Shown here one piece after another: positions 32,418 to 42,700 of a stretch of DNA of 64,000 bases. The notes below the pieces were generated by a model. That model was not told the origin of the DNA. It was given only the letters and a program-made list of their open reading frames with translations, and did no database searches. A program made the translations under genes and the position numbers. Each line of letters starts with the position of its first letter. The stretch's first letter is position 1. The stretch covers positions 20,387 to 84,386 of the forward strand of contig CATYJU010000003.1 in NCBI GenBank assembly GCA_958407995.1, read 5' to 3'. The DNA comes from an uncultured Collinsella sp. Its GTDB lineage: Bacteria; Actinomycetota; Coriobacteriia; Coriobacteriales; Coriobacteriaceae.

Positions 32418-33518
32418 CTACTTAAGTGCGCCGGTCACGGTGCCGCCGCCCAGGACGACGTCGCCGCGATAGACGACGACGGCTTGGCCGGGGGTGATGG
32501 CTCGTTGCGGCTCGTCAAAAGTTAGCAGCATTTGCCCGTCTTCGTCACGCGTAAGGGTCGCTGCCTGGTCTTTCTGACGGTAGCGGTACTTGGCACCTAC
32601 GCGAATGCCGCCGGCGTCGAGCTCCGCCTCCATGCATGCGTCCGGCGCGCTCCAGATCCACTCATCGGCCGTGAGGGCAGCGGCGGTCAGGTCCTCGGCC
32701 TCGCCCAGATGCACGGTGTTGTTGGCGGCGTCGATGCCCGTCACATACACGGGATGCGCCATCGCGACGCCCAGGCCCTTGCGCTGGCCGATGGTGTAGC
32801 ACAGCGCGCCGTTGTGGCGCCCGACCACGCTGCCGTCGCGCCACACAATGTCGCCCGGTGCAGCGGGATGTCCGCAGCGGCGCTCGATATAGCCCGCGTA
32901 GTCACCGTCTGGAATAAAGCAGATATCCTCGCTTTCGGCCTTCTTGGCGTTGGTAAAGCCCTGCTCGGCGGCTATGCGGCGCACGTCGCGCTCTTTGTCT
33001 AGGCCTGCCAGCGGAAAGATCGTGTGCGCCAGGCGCTCCTGCGTAAGCGAATACAAAAAGTAGCTTTGGTCCTTTTTGGAATCTTCGCCGCGATGTAGCT
33101 GCCAGGTGCCGTCGGGCGTCTGGCTCGTTTTGGCATAGTGGCCCGTGGCGATGCAGTCGCAGCCCATGTCCAGCGCCGCATCGAGCAGCGCGCCAAACTT
33201 AATGTGGCGGTTGCAGATAATGCACGGATTGGGCGTCAGCCCCTCCTGGTAGGCGTTCACAAAGCGCTCGATAACGCTGTGGTCGAACGTCTGCTGCAGG
33301 TCGAGCACATGGTGGGGTATCCCCAGGCGCTCGGCGACGGCCTTCGCGTCGGCGATGTCGCGGTCGACTTTGCTCATGCTCGTGGCGGGGTCGGGCGCGG
33401 GGCAGGTGAGGCGCATGGTGGCGCCGACGCATTCGTAGCCCTGGCTTTTGAGCAGGTACGCGGTCACGCTGGAATCGACGCCGCCGCTCATGGCGACGAG
33501 CACGCGCTTGTTGTGCAT
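32418..33518 (-). CDS. mnmA: tRNA-specific 2-thiouridylase MnmA
   Basis: A 366-aa enzyme that thiolates U34 of tRNA-Lys, -Glu and -Gln. The ATP pyrophosphatase loop is AMSGGVDSSV (~9-18). The two catalytic cysteines are in NPCIICNRHIKFG (~Cys100) and SEDICFIPDGDY (~Cys200). Length and C-terminal beta-barrel (GAKYRYRQKDQAATL) are normal for the family. AAGGAG lies 9 nt before the ATG. It lies downstream of cysK on the same strand, about 180 nt away; cysteine supplies the sulfur in the relay, although no cysteine desulfurase is present here. Confidence 0.96.
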   Translation of the reverse strand: MHNKRVLVAMSGGVDSSVTAYLLKSQGYECVGATMRLTCPAPDPATSMSKVDRDIADAKAVAERLGIPHHVLDLQQTFDHSVIERFVNAYQEGLTPNPCIICNRHIKFGALLDAALDMGCDCIATGHYAKTSQTPDGTWQLHRGEDSKKDQSYFLYSLTQERLAHTIFPLAGLDKERDVRRIAAEQGFTNAKKAESEDICFIPDGDYAGYIERRCGHPAAPGDIVWRDGSVVGRHNGALCYTIGQRKGLGVAMAHPVYVTGIDAANNTVHLGEAEDLTAAALTADEWIWSAPDACMEAELDAGGIRVGAKYRYRQKDQAATLTRDEDGQMLLTFDEPQRAITPGQAVVVYRGDVVLGGGTVTGALK

Positions 33519-33699
33519 GGGGAGGTTCTCCTTGGTGGCATGTGGCCAAAAAAGAAAAGCGGCGCGGGAGGCTGGTTCCGCGCCGCAGACATTGTAGCAA
33601 GTTCGGACGTCTCGTGGGATACCCTAACGAGATGGGCTCGGGCAGCCAGAAGAGAGGGGAGACCGGCGTGCCTTGGGCCTATCGACAAGTGACGGGCCC

Positions 33700-34638
33700 T
33701 TAGTCCTGGAACAGTGCCGTGGACAGGTAGCGCTCGCCGGTGTCGGCAAGCAGCGCCACGATGGTCTTGCCCTCGTTCTCGGGGCGCTTGGCCAGCTGCA
33801 GCGCGGCCCACACGGCGGCACCGGACGAAATGCCCACGAGCACGCCCTCCTTGTGGCCCACGGCGCGGCCGGTCGCAAAGGCGTCGTCGTTCTCGACGGG
33901 GATGATCTCGTCGTAGACCTGGGTGTCGAGGACGTCGGGCACAAAGCCGGCGCCGATGCCCTGGATTTTGTGCGGGCCGGCCTGGCCCTTGGAGAGCACC
34001 GGGGAGGTGGCGGGCTCGACGGCGACGACCTTAATCTCGGGGTTCTGCTCCTTGAGGAACTCGCCCACGCCGGTCACGGTGCCACCGGTGCCAACTCCGG
34101 CGACGAAGATGTCGACCTGGCCGTCGGTGTCGTCCCAGATCTCGGGGCCGGTCGTGGCCTTGTGAATGGCGGGGTTGGCGGGGTTCACAAACTGGCCGGC
34201 GATGATGCTGTTGGGAGTCTCCTTCTGCAGCTCCTCGGCCTTGGCGATAGCGCCCTTCATGCCCTTGGAGCCGTCGGTGAGCACGAGCTGCGCACCGTAT
34301 GCCTGCATCAGCTTGCGGCGCTCGACGGACATGGTCTCGGGCATGGTGATGATCACCTTGTAGCCGCGGGCGGCCGCCACCGAGGCGATGCCGACGCCGG
34401 TGTTGCCGCTCGTGGGCTCGATGATGGTGTAGTCGCCGCCGCGCACGAGCTTGCCTGCCTTCTCGGCCTCGTCAATCATGTTCTTGGCGACGCGGTCTTT
34501 AACGGACCCGGCGGGGTTGAAGTATTCCAGTTTGACGAGCACGCGAGCCTTGAGGTCCTCGTCGGCCTCAAAGTGGGTGAGCTCCAGAAGCGGGGTGTGG
34601 CCGATAAGCTGATCGATGGACGTGTAAACCTTGCTCAT
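33700..34638 (-). CDS. cysK: Cysteine synthase A (O-acetylserine sulfhydrylase)
   Basis: A 312-aa PLP enzyme making cysteine from O-acetylserine and sulfide. The PLP lysine is in NPAGSVKDR (~Lys46), the substrate loop is PTSGNTG, and the phosphate-binding GTGGT and C-terminal GISSGAA are intact. TTGGAGG lies just before the ATG. It is transcribed divergently from an Rrf2-family regulator. In Firmicutes CysK forms a complex with the Rrf2 regulator CymR; a similar link is possible here but inferred only from gene order. Confidence 0.95.
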   Translation of the reverse strand: MSKVYTSIDQLIGHTPLLELTHFEADEDLKARVLVKLEYFNPAGSVKDRVAKNMIDEAEKAGKLVRGGDYTIIEPTSGNTGVGIASVAAARGYKVIITMPETMSVERRKLMQAYGAQLVLTDGSKGMKGAIAKAEELQKETPNSIIAGQFVNPANPAIHKATTGPEIWDDTDGQVDIFVAGVGTGGTVTGVGEFLKEQNPEIKVVAVEPATSPVLSKGQAGPHKIQGIGAGFVPDVLDTQVYDEIIPVENDDAFATGRAVGHKEGVLVGISSGAAVWAALQLAKRPENEGKTIVALLADTGERYLSTALFQD

Positions 34639-34713
34639 GGTGAACCTCCAAAGTGTTCAAGTTGCTGGTTGCCGTATGGTTTTACGGCGTGTCTAGCAGC
34701 CAAACCCATAAAC

Positions 34714-34743
34714 CTTATAGGTTGTTCGTTTAGCTGTTGGCAA
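34714..34743 (-). promoter_or_regulatory. cysK promoter
   Basis: On the minus strand, -35 TTGCCA (34743-34738), 18-bp spacer, -10 TATAAG (34719-34714). The -10 overlaps a short palindrome ACCTTATAGGT (34713-34723), which could be the site of the divergent Rrf2 regulator. Confidence 0.55.
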
Positions 34744-34891
34744 GCATAGTAGACACTAAAGCCTAGTAATGCAATAGGAAATAGAAGATTATTACGAGTC
34801 GATTAACCATCTTGACCGGAACGGGTATTTTCAAACCCATTTTTTCGGCTAGAATTTCAACGGACTAAAAGACCGAAAGGCAGCAATATAT

Positions 34892-35320
34892 ATGTTGGTT
34901 TCTACTAAGGGCAGGTACGCCCTGCGCGTTATGGTCGATCTGGCCGAGCACCAGGCGGCCGGTCGCATCCCGCTCAAAGAGATCGCGGCGCGACAGGGGA
35001 TTTCCGAGAAATATCTCGAGAACATCTTGGCTACGCTCGTGCGCGCCAACATGCTTTCGGGCATGCGTGGCAAGGGCGGCGGCTATGTGCTCACGCGTCC
35101 GCCCGAGCAGTACACGGTGGGCGAGATCCTGCGCCTGACCGAGGGTAGTCTGGCGCCGGTCGCCTGCCTGGATGGCGACTGCAAGGGCTGCTCGCGATCT
35201 GATGAGTGCCCCACGCTCGACGTGTGGAAGAACCTGGACAAGCTCATCAACGATTACCTCGACGGCGTGACGCTCGATCAACTTGTCGCTCCCAACCATG
35301 GCTACGACTACGTCATCTAA
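34892..35320 (+). CDS. Rrf2-family transcriptional regulator
   Basis: A 142-aa winged-helix regulator with the Rrf2 N-terminus MLVSTKGRYALRVMVDLA and the recognition segment QGISEKYLENILATL. The wing ends in GKGGGYVLTRPP. After the dimerisation helix it has four cysteines, CLDGDCKGCSRSDEC (~95-109), reminiscent of the three-Cys cluster of IscR/NsrR but with different spacing; it may bind an Fe-S cluster or sense thiols. It is divergent from cysK, so a CymR-like role in cysteine control is the leading guess. Ribosome site AAAGG is 13 nt upstream, rather far. Confidence 0.87.
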   Translation: MLVSTKGRYALRVMVDLAEHQAAGRIPLKEIAARQGISEKYLENILATLVRANMLSGMRGKGGGYVLTRPPEQYTVGEILRLTEGSLAPVACLDGDCKGCSRSDECPTLDVWKNLDKLINDYLDGVTLDQLVAPNHGYDYVI

Positions 35321-35330
35321 CCCACACCTG

Positions 35331-35355
35331 CCATTTGGGGACGGGGTAGAAATGG
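35331..35355. repeat. Possible fragment of a REP-like element
   Basis: A small hairpin (CCATTT ... AAATGG) has TTGGGGACGGGG in its 5' half, similar to the GGGGACAGG core of family C. It may be a decayed half-element. Confidence 0.3.
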
Positions 35356-35389
35356 TAGATTCTCTTGCCCTTTGAGACTTGACAAATAA

Positions 35390-35428
35390 GAAGGCCGCCC
35401 ATTTTTGCGATGGGCGGCCTTCGTTTTG
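35390..35428. terminator. Intrinsic terminator between Rrf2 and holin-like genes
   Basis: A perfect 12-bp stem (AAGGCCGCCCAT / ATGGGCGGCCTT), 7-nt loop, then CGTTTTG. It lies between convergent genes and can serve both. Confidence 0.85.
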
Positions 35429-35462
35429 GGCTGTTGAGACGGGCACGGCCGGAATGGCCGTT

Positions 35463-35828
35463 TTAGTCCTCGGCGATGCTGTCGAGGATGCTGCGCGTGA
35501 TGGATACCAGGATACTGCCCATAAAGGCCGATCCAAAGCTGGCGATGGAGATGCCCGCGCCCAGCAGATTGACCGACAGGTAGCTGGCCAGCTCGAGCAT
35601 AAAGCTGTTGACTACGAGCTGAAAAACACCAAGCGTAATAATAGTGAGCGGCAGTGAGATGACGGTCAGGAACGGTTTGACGAACGAATCGACAATGTTC
35701 AGGAACAGTCCCACAAAGGCAAAGCAGACCCAGGTCTCGGCAAAGCCGAAGGGTTGGATACCGGGGACGAGGAACGTGGCGATCGCGATGGCGATCGAGG
35801 TGAAGAGCCAGTTAAGCATAAAGCGCAT
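35463..35828 (-). CDS. Phage holin family 4-like membrane protein (YvlD type)
   Basis: A 121-aa protein with four hydrophobic segments and the family pattern LVPGIQPFGF, NIVDSFVKPFLTVISLPLTIITLGVFQLVVNSFML. This Pfam family is named for holins, but chromosomal copies such as YvlD are stand-alone membrane proteins, often linked to envelope stress. No phage genes surround it. AAAGGA is 8 nt before the ATG. The role is unknown. Confidence 0.85.
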   Translation of the reverse strand: MRFMLNWLFTSIAIAIATFLVPGIQPFGFAETWVCFAFVGLFLNIVDSFVKPFLTVISLPLTIITLGVFQLVVNSFMLELASYLSVNLLGAGISIASFGSAFMGSILVSITRSILDSIAED

Positions 35829-36152
35829 GGCGTGAATCCTTTCTTGCGCCGGGATTGCTGGCGTCGCGTGAAGCGGCTTACGGCGGCGACCTGGATGGTT
35901 GCGCGGGCGCGCCGCGGTGTTTGGGCGCCCATTGTCTCAAATATTCGTGGAGCTTACGTGCGCATATGGTTTCTAAACGGCGTTCGTCCTGAAAAACGCG
36001 CCGCTGGCAGAGAGTCTTGTCGCTTTAGTTTGGTGGTGTGCTACACTGCTACGGGCAAAAGCCACAGGCGTTGCCCTATTGCATAGAACGGGTGAACGAT
36101 GCCCGATGTCAGTATCAACTTCGATGCCTTTTGGCGGGTTTGGCGGTGATCG
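35829..36152. other. Intergenic region with yerC promoter
   Basis: About 320 bp. The left two thirds show no gene or clear structure. The right third carries an extended -10 promoter (TG-C-TACACT, 36039-36047; weak -35 TTGTCG at 36017-36022) giving a ~100-nt leader before the YerC-like gene. Confidence 0.5.
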
Positions 36153-36452
36153 ATGAATATCGAGAACATGTTTGACAAGCCTGATGTCAAGCAGCTGGTC
36201 CACGCATTTAGCCTTTTGGACGACGAGAAGGATATCCAAGCGTTTTTGACCGATATCTGCACGCCGCGCGAGATTTGCGACCTTTCTCAGCGTTTGCAGG
36301 TTGCGCGCTATTTGGACGAGGGCGAGCCTTATGTTGAGGTTCAGGCCCGTACCGGCGCTTCGTCCACCACGGTGAGCCGCGTTTCAAAGGCGCTGAACGG
36401 CGAGTACGGTGGCTACCGCAAGATCCTCATTAAGTTGGAGGATGGCGAGTAG
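36153..36452 (+). CDS. YerC/YecD-family TrpR-like DNA-binding protein
   Basis: A 99-aa helical protein of the YerC/YecD group within the TrpR superfamily. The helix-turn-helix is visible as TPREICDLSQRLQVARYLDEG followed by TGASSTTVSRVSKALNGEYGGYRKIL. The tryptophan-binding residues of TrpR cannot be assumed. In Firmicutes the gene is often linked to nucleotide or DNA repair genes; here it precedes the AddAB-like pair but is separated by a terminator. Confidence 0.88.
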   Translation: MNIENMFDKPDVKQLVHAFSLLDDEKDIQAFLTDICTPREICDLSQRLQVARYLDEGEPYVEVQARTGASSTTVSRVSKALNGEYGGYRKILIKLEDGE

Positions 36453-36478
36453 GCCAGCGACAACATTGAATTACGAAG

Positions 36479-36505
36479 AACCGTCCCTCCGGGGGCGGTT
36501 TTTAT
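36479..36505 (+). terminator. Intrinsic terminator after the YerC-like gene
   Basis: Stem AACCGTCCC / GGGGCGGTT with one wobble and a short loop, followed by TTT and TATAT. Confidence 0.8.
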
Positions 36506-36636
36506 ATGCCTGCAATCGGCTGGTGCGTTGGGTTCAGGTTGCTTTGTACCAAAAGATGGAACTGCGGTGGCAATGTGTCCGCTTGGGCGGGTAGGATGGA
36601 TGCATTGATTATTGCGAACGGTTTGAGCGGAGGACC

Positions 36637-39600
36637 ATGCCTGTTCGAATCTATACCACCAATGCCGGCACGGATTTGAGCGATGCCGAGTCGGCGCTGC
36701 TTGCCGACCTTATTGCCCGTCACGGGCGTGCCGTGTTGCTGGCACCAACGTTTGCCGAGCTCGATCTGTGCCGTCATGATGCGGCGGAAGCCGGCATTTC
36801 GCTGGGTATCGACTACAAGACACCCGCATCGTGGCTTCGCTCGCTTTGGGAGCTTTTGGGCGACGGGCGCGGTTTCGTCGACAACCTGCAACGTCAGATG
36901 CTGTTTTCGGATATGATTGCCCGCCGCGACGATGCCGACCTGCAGCCGCTTTCGCGTAGCCAGGGCACGGTGCGCATGCTCGCGCGCATGGCCCGCGATG
37001 TGCTGCCGGGTGTGGCGGGGACGACGGCCGAGCGATGCGGTGGCAACAATTGCCAGCCTGAGCCAAAAAGCGATGCCGAGGCTCGTGTGTTTGAGCTTTT
37101 GCGTGCCTACGCGGGCGGTTTGGACCGTCGAGATATGGTCGAGCCCTGCGAGGCAGCCGACATTATGGCCGGTGCCCTGGCCGATAGCCTGCCGGCGTGC
37201 GCCCGCGCCGTATGCGTGCGCGGTACCACGTCGTTTACGCACGGTCTACTCGAGCTGCTGTCTGCCGTGGCGAACAATGGGGGAGAGGTCGTCGTGCTGC
37301 TTGCCCGCGAGCAGGCGGCGATGCGCGAGGAGCTTGCCACGGCATTTGATGCCCGCGGTGTGCTGTTTGAGATCGCGCCGCTGGGGGAGGACGCCGTCGC
37401 GTCTGATGTCGCTTGCGGGGCCGCCGCTCAGCCTGCCTTTATTGAGGTCGCCGGCCCCCATGCCCGTGCTCATGTCTATGCGGACGCCATCGATAAGTTG
37501 GTGAAAGCGCACAAGGAGTCCAAGGCCGATAAAGCTACTGCAACGCCCGCCGACCCCGTGCGCGTGCTCGTCGTTTCTGCCCGGGCACCCCAGCTGTTCG
37601 GCGAGCTCGCCGCCCGTTCGGCGGCGCGTCACATTGCGGCCGAGACGACTGAGTTCACGGCGTTTTCCCAGTCCATCGCGGGCAGGCAGTTTACGGCGCT
37701 CGCCAACCTGATCGAGCGTATGAAAGCCGCCGACGAGGGCACCGCTTCCAAGACTGAGTGGTGGCCCGCGCCGGAGCTTACCGACTGGATCTACAGTCCG
37801 CTTTCGGGTACTGACGCCGCGAGCGCCCGCGGCTTCGACAAGAACATGCGCCTGTCGCGCAGCAAGACCACTGCGGGCGTCAAGAGCCTGCTGCAGAGCG
37901 TGCAGGGCCAGGTGAGGGGCGCCCGCAAGGCCGCCAGCGAAGAAAACTGGTTTAAGAACGTGCCATGCGTGGTCTCGGACGTGTTTCAGGCGCTGTGGCG
38001 CGACAAACCCGTGACGGCGCTCAAGGCCATGCTCGCCGTTGCCGAGGCGCTGCCCGATCGCGCCCTAGGCGGCCTTGACGGCCAGGCCCGTCGCCAGGCA
38101 GAGACGGCTCTGCTGCGCCATGCCATCGACATCCTTATGAACGATGCTCGCGCGCTTGACGTGTCGCAGGCCGCGACCGTGCCGGTTCTCGACGGCGTTC
38201 GAACTAAGGTGGACAAGCGCAGCACCGCTTACGATTACGAGACCTACGAGGTCGACCGCACGCCACGGGCGCAAGTGCGCTTCGTGTCGCTTGCCGATGC
38301 GTCGGTTTTGCGTCCTGGCGGCTACGATGCCGTGCTGTTTGCCGATGTCGACCTAGACAGCTATCCGCTTTCGCATGAAGAGGGCCCGCTTGCCACGTTG
38401 ACGGCCGAGCTGCGCCGCGACGGCGTGTCTTTGGAGCCCGCCGCCCTGCTGCGCGTGCGCTTTGGCCGTGCAATGCAGGCGACGAGCGGTCCGGTCGCGC
38501 TTGCCCGCGTGACACACGATCGCCAGGCGCGCGAGTGCTACCCGGCAGCCGTATGGACCGAGCTGCGGGCACATGCCGAGGCCGCTGGCGCTGCCAGGCC
38601 CACGCGCGTGGGCGAGGGCGATATCATCGCCGACTTTGATCCCGCTGCAGGCGAAGGTTTTAGGCGCGAGCGCGTGACCTGCGAAGCTCCTCAGCATCTG
38701 AGCGATGAAGCCATTCCGTATCTGGTCCTGCGCCGTCGCGATGGCGAGGGCGAGGACGCGCCGCTCGTGCCGCGTCTGACGTCCGCCTCGCAGATCGAGG
38801 CCTATTCTACCTGCCCACTGTGCTGGTTCGTGTCGTATCGCGTCAAGCCCCAGTCTATCGACGCGGGCTTTGGCAACATGGAGAAGGGCAACTTTGTCCA
38901 CGACGTGCTGGAGCATCTGCATGCCCGTCTGCCCCAAGAGGGCATGGAGCGCGTGACGCCCGAGAACCTGCCGCGCGCACAGGAGCTGCTGCGCGAGGTC
39001 TTTGACGAGACCTTGGCCGAGCACGCCGGCAAGCGCGGTGCCGAGGGTCCGCTCGTGCCGCTCTCTCCGGTAGAGGAACGTCAGGTGGCCGAGATTCTGC
39101 CGCAGCTGGAAGGCGTGCTCGCCTACGAGTCCGAGGCACTTGCCCCCTTTGCCCCGCGCTACCTGGAGTTCGCCTTCAACGAGCTCAAGGTCGAGTATGC
39201 CGGTTGGCCGCTTGGCGGGCGCATCGACCGCGTGGACGTGGACGCCGAGAATCGTGCCGTGGTGATCGACTACAAGCATCGCACGGGCGTTGAGGAGTTT
39301 AAGCTCGCCGACCCCACGGTGCGCGACGAGGAATCGGGCACGGCGCCCATCGACGATCCGCGCTGGTTGCCACCACATACCCAAACGCTCATCTACGCCC
39401 AGGCCATGCGCCGGGCGCTGGATTTGGACACCCGCGCGGCGCTCTACTTTTCGACCAAGGGCGGCAAGCCGGCGTTGCGCGGTGCCGCGAGCGCCGAGCT
39501 GCTCGAGGAAGAGCGCGGCGACGGTCGCATCCCGGGCCTTAAGAAAGGTTTCCCCGGCGAGGGTGGCAGCATGGACTTCGACGCCCTGCTCGATCGCGTT

Positions 39601-39735
39601 GAGGCCGGCATCGCCGAGCGCCTGCGCGAGCTCGAGGCAGGCAACGTTGCCGCCGTCGACCCGACGTCGGCTCAGGCCGCGCATGCGCGCTGCTCGTATA
39701 ACCACGAAGGAACGTTTGTAAGGAGGGACGTGTAG
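36637..39735 (+). CDS. addB: AddB/RexB-like PD-(D/E)XK nuclease subunit
   Basis: A 1032-aa protein matching the AddB/RexB subunit of the double-strand-break resection complex. The N-terminal helicase-like part has no intact Walker A motif, as in RexB. The C-terminal nuclease is clear: SASQIEAYSTCPLCWFVSY (~720), NFVHDVLEHL, and the catalytic GRIDRVDVDAENRAVVIDYKHRTG (Asp ... Asp-x-Lys, ~860-880). Canonical AddB holds a [4Fe-4S] cluster with one Cys before and three after the nuclease; here I see CPLC before and a single Cys (HARCSYNHEG) at the end. GGAGG is only 3 nt before ATG 36637. It is followed after 3 nt by the AddA-like helicase. Confidence 0.8.
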   Translation: MPVRIYTTNAGTDLSDAESALLADLIARHGRAVLLAPTFAELDLCRHDAAEAGISLGIDYKTPASWLRSLWELLGDGRGFVDNLQRQMLFSDMIARRDDADLQPLSRSQGTVRMLARMARDVLPGVAGTTAERCGGNNCQPEPKSDAEARVFELLRAYAGGLDRRDMVEPCEAADIMAGALADSLPACARAVCVRGTTSFTHGLLELLSAVANNGGEVVVLLAREQAAMREELATAFDARGVLFEIAPLGEDAVASDVACGAAAQPAFIEVAGPHARAHVYADAIDKLVKAHKESKADKATATPADPVRVLVVSARAPQLFGELAARSAARHIAAETTEFTAFSQSIAGRQFTALANLIERMKAADEGTASKTEWWPAPELTDWIYSPLSGTDAASARGFDKNMRLSRSKTTAGVKSLLQSVQGQVRGARKAASEENWFKNVPCVVSDVFQALWRDKPVTALKAMLAVAEALPDRALGGLDGQARRQAETALLRHAIDILMNDARALDVSQAATVPVLDGVRTKVDKRSTAYDYETYEVDRTPRAQVRFVSLADASVLRPGGYDAVLFADVDLDSYPLSHEEGPLATLTAELRRDGVSLEPAALLRVRFGRAMQATSGPVALARVTHDRQARECYPAAVWTELRAHAEAAGAARPTRVGEGDIIADFDPAAGEGFRRERVTCEAPQHLSDEAIPYLVLRRRDGEGEDAPLVPRLTSASQIEAYSTCPLCWFVSYRVKPQSIDAGFGNMEKGNFVHDVLEHLHARLPQEGMERVTPENLPRAQELLREVFDETLAEHAGKRGAEGPLVPLSPVEERQVAEILPQLEGVLAYESEALAPFAPRYLEFAFNELKVEYAGWPLGGRIDRVDVDAENRAVVIDYKHRTGVEEFKLADPTVRDEESGTAPIDDPRWLPPHTQTLIYAQAMRRALDLDTRAALYFSTKGGKPALRGAASAELLEEERGDGRIPGLKKGFPGEGGSMDFDALLDRVEAGIAERLRELEAGNVAAVDPTSAQAAHARCSYNHEGTFVRRDV

Positions 39736-39738
39736 ACC

Positions 39739-42700
39739 ATGGATCTTTCGACTTTGATGCCGCAACAGCTGCAGATTGTCAAAACGCTCGACCGTCCGCT
39801 GTTTGTCTCGGCGGGCGCCGGTTCGGGCAAGACCTTTACCCTCACGCGTCGCATCGTCTACGCGCTCTCGCCTGAATCCGGTCCGTTCGTTGAACATCTT
39901 GACCAGGTGCTCGCCATTACCTTTACCAAAGATGCCGCGGCCGAGATCCGTGACCGCGTGCGCCGTGCGCTTATCGACGAGGGCATGGACGAGGAAGCAC
40001 TGACCGTCGACGACGCGTGGATCTCGACCATTCACGGCATGTGCTCGCGTATCCTGCGCGCGCATGCGCTGGAGCTGGGCATCGACCCCGAGTTCACGGT
40101 GCTCACCGATACCGACGAGCTTATGGACCAGGCTGTTGAGCATGTGTTGGCCCGCGCGACGGCGCCCGATGCCGCCCCCGAGCTCGCGGCATCGCTCAAG
40201 GCCCTCTATGCCTGGTATCCCATGGCGGGCGAGGGCGGTCCCTTTGGCGCCGGCACGACCATCAAGGGCCTGGTGCGCGAGCTGCTGGAGCTCTCGAGCC
40301 AGTTGCCGGGCGGCATGGACGACGTGCGCGTGGCGCGCGGGCAGGCCGATACCTCGGCACTCGCCGATGCCTATCGCGCGGCGCTGGGCGCAAGCAAGGC
40401 CGCGACCGAGAAGGCGCAGGCGGCGCTCGATGCCATCGACGCGTTCGAGGCGAGCGACAAGACCATGGTCGATGCGGCGCGACTCATGATGTCGTGCACC
40501 ATGCCGCGCGCGAGCAAGGCGTTCCCCAAGGAGCAGGTCGAGCTGCTCAAGGCCGAGGCCGCCGATGCGTTTATCAATATCGTGCTTGCCTGTGGTGGCC
40601 CGGCGCTCGATGCGTTGGTGGGCCTGGCCCGTTCCGTGGAGGCCGAGTATCGCGCGCTGAAGGCTGCCCAGTCCGCCCTCGATAATAACGACCTGCTGCG
40701 TATGGCTTACGAGGCCCTGCGCGATTACCCTGCCATCCGTGCTGCGTACGAGGGCCGCTTTAAGATGGTCATGATCGATGAGTTTCAGGATACCGACCAG
40801 ATGCAGGTCGATCTGATCCGTTACCTGACGGGTGCGGGGGAGCGCGCGCTGTGCACCGTGGGCGATGCGCAGCAGTCCATCTATCGCTTCCGTGGCGCCG
40901 AGGTCGAGGTGTTCCGTCGTCAGGAGCGCAAGGTGGGCTCGTCTGCCGCGCCCGAGGCGACTGCCGTGGTCGACGCCCCTGCCGGCGAACTCGTCAAACT
41001 CGTGCGCAACTTCCGCAGCCACGACGAGGTACTGCGTTACGTGGCACGCGTCTTCGACGGCGATGACGGCGGCCTGATGCAGGGCTTTTTGGATCTTGAG
41101 GCGAGCGACGGCCGCAAGGACACGCTGGTGGCAGACGCCTCGCGTCGCCAGGCCCTCTTTGTTGCCGGCGGCAGCACGCAGGAGCGCACACAGGCCAAGG
41201 CCCGTGCGATCGCCGAGCGATTCCGCGCGCTTGCCGATGCCGGCCAGCCCCAGGGCGGCATGGTGCTGCTGCTGGGCCGCATGACCAACGCAGACGTCTA
41301 CGCACAGGCCTTCCGCGACCAGGGGCTCGACTGTGTTATCGCAGGCGGCTCGGTCTTTGCGCAGGCTGCCGAGGTGCAGACGGTGCGCGCCCTGGTTTGT
41401 GCGCTCGCCAATCCGGCCGATACGGCGCAGGGCCTTATGCCGCTGCTCGCCTCGCCGATGTTTGCGCTGGGCGCCCAGGAGTTTTTGGCGCTGGCGACCA
41501 AGCTCGATAGCGAGACGGGGGAGACCTCGCGCCGGAATATCGACGTGGGCATCATGAGCGATTCCGATGTGCCGGGTTTGCAAGACTTGCCGCTCGTGAC
41601 GCGCGCCCGCGAGGTGCTGCGGTATGCGCTTCGTCGCGTGGGCCGCGATTCGTTCGCCGCCATCGCACGCGACGTGGTCAACGCTTCGGGCTGGTTCGTG
41701 CGTCTGGCGCAGCGTGGCCCCGAGGGCAAGGCCATTGCCGCCAACGTGCTCAAGGCGCTCGACGCTGTGGCCGAGGCGGAGGCCGAGTTCGGCAACTCGC
41801 CGCGTTCCATCGCGCTTGCCTTCGATCGCTTCCTAGCGGGCAAGGAAGCCCCGGGTGCCCTCAACGAGGAGGGCGACGGCGCGGTGCGCATCATGACGGT
41901 GCATGCCTCCAAGGGTCTGGAATATCCGGTCGTGGCGGTCGCCGAGTGCTTTGGCGTGCGTAAGTCCTCGGGTGCGGCACAGATGGGTCGCGTCGAGGGC
42001 GGAGCGCAGGTCGTGGCGCTGCCGGCACGCTTCGACGGCGTTAAGCTCGCCGACGGAACCTTTGTGAAGGGCGACGACGTTAAAAAGCAGTTTGAGCATG
42101 CGTTTAAGGGCAAGGGCACGTCGCTGTGGCTGCCGCCGGAGCTCATGGAGGACGTCTGCGCGACGGGTTCTCCCGCCGAGGCATTTGCCCGCCTGCGCAA
42201 CGACGACCTGCGGCTTTCGCTCGAGGAGCGGGCCCGCTTGCTCTACGTTGCCATGACGCGTGCGCGCGAGCTGGTGATCTTGGCGATGGATGCTGGCGTG
42301 AGCCGTGGCAAGGTGACGGCGCCGACCTTCGACGTCGAGACCGATCTGACCTACGACGTGCTCCGCCGTATTTTGCCGACCGACGCTCTGGACATGCCGC
42401 AGCTCGATGCCGACCGCCTGGTGTTCGACAACTCCCAGCCGGGCGACTACGAGCTTATTTCGCTCGCGGGCTTTACCTTTGGCGAGCAGGCGTTTGAGGC
42501 CAACGCTTCGCTGGATGCCGAGGGCAGGCTTGTTCGTGGCGATGCCGATGCAGATGCTGCCGACGATTCGGCCAGCACAATCGTCCCCGGTCCTGCCGAC
42601 CCCAAGCCCGATTCGTTTGAGCTTGTGTATCCCCAGGCAGTGGGCGTGCGCATGGGCACCTGTCCGTTCCCGGCGCGTGACTCGTATAGCTACTCGTCAA

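Noticed and set aside
35463..35828. Holin gene as sign of a prophage
   Set aside because: The protein belongs to the YvlD-like branch and no other phage genes are nearby.
38353..41583. Minus-strand frame of 1076 codons opposite addB/addA
   Set aside because: Shadow of the helicase-nuclease genes; no recognisable domain.
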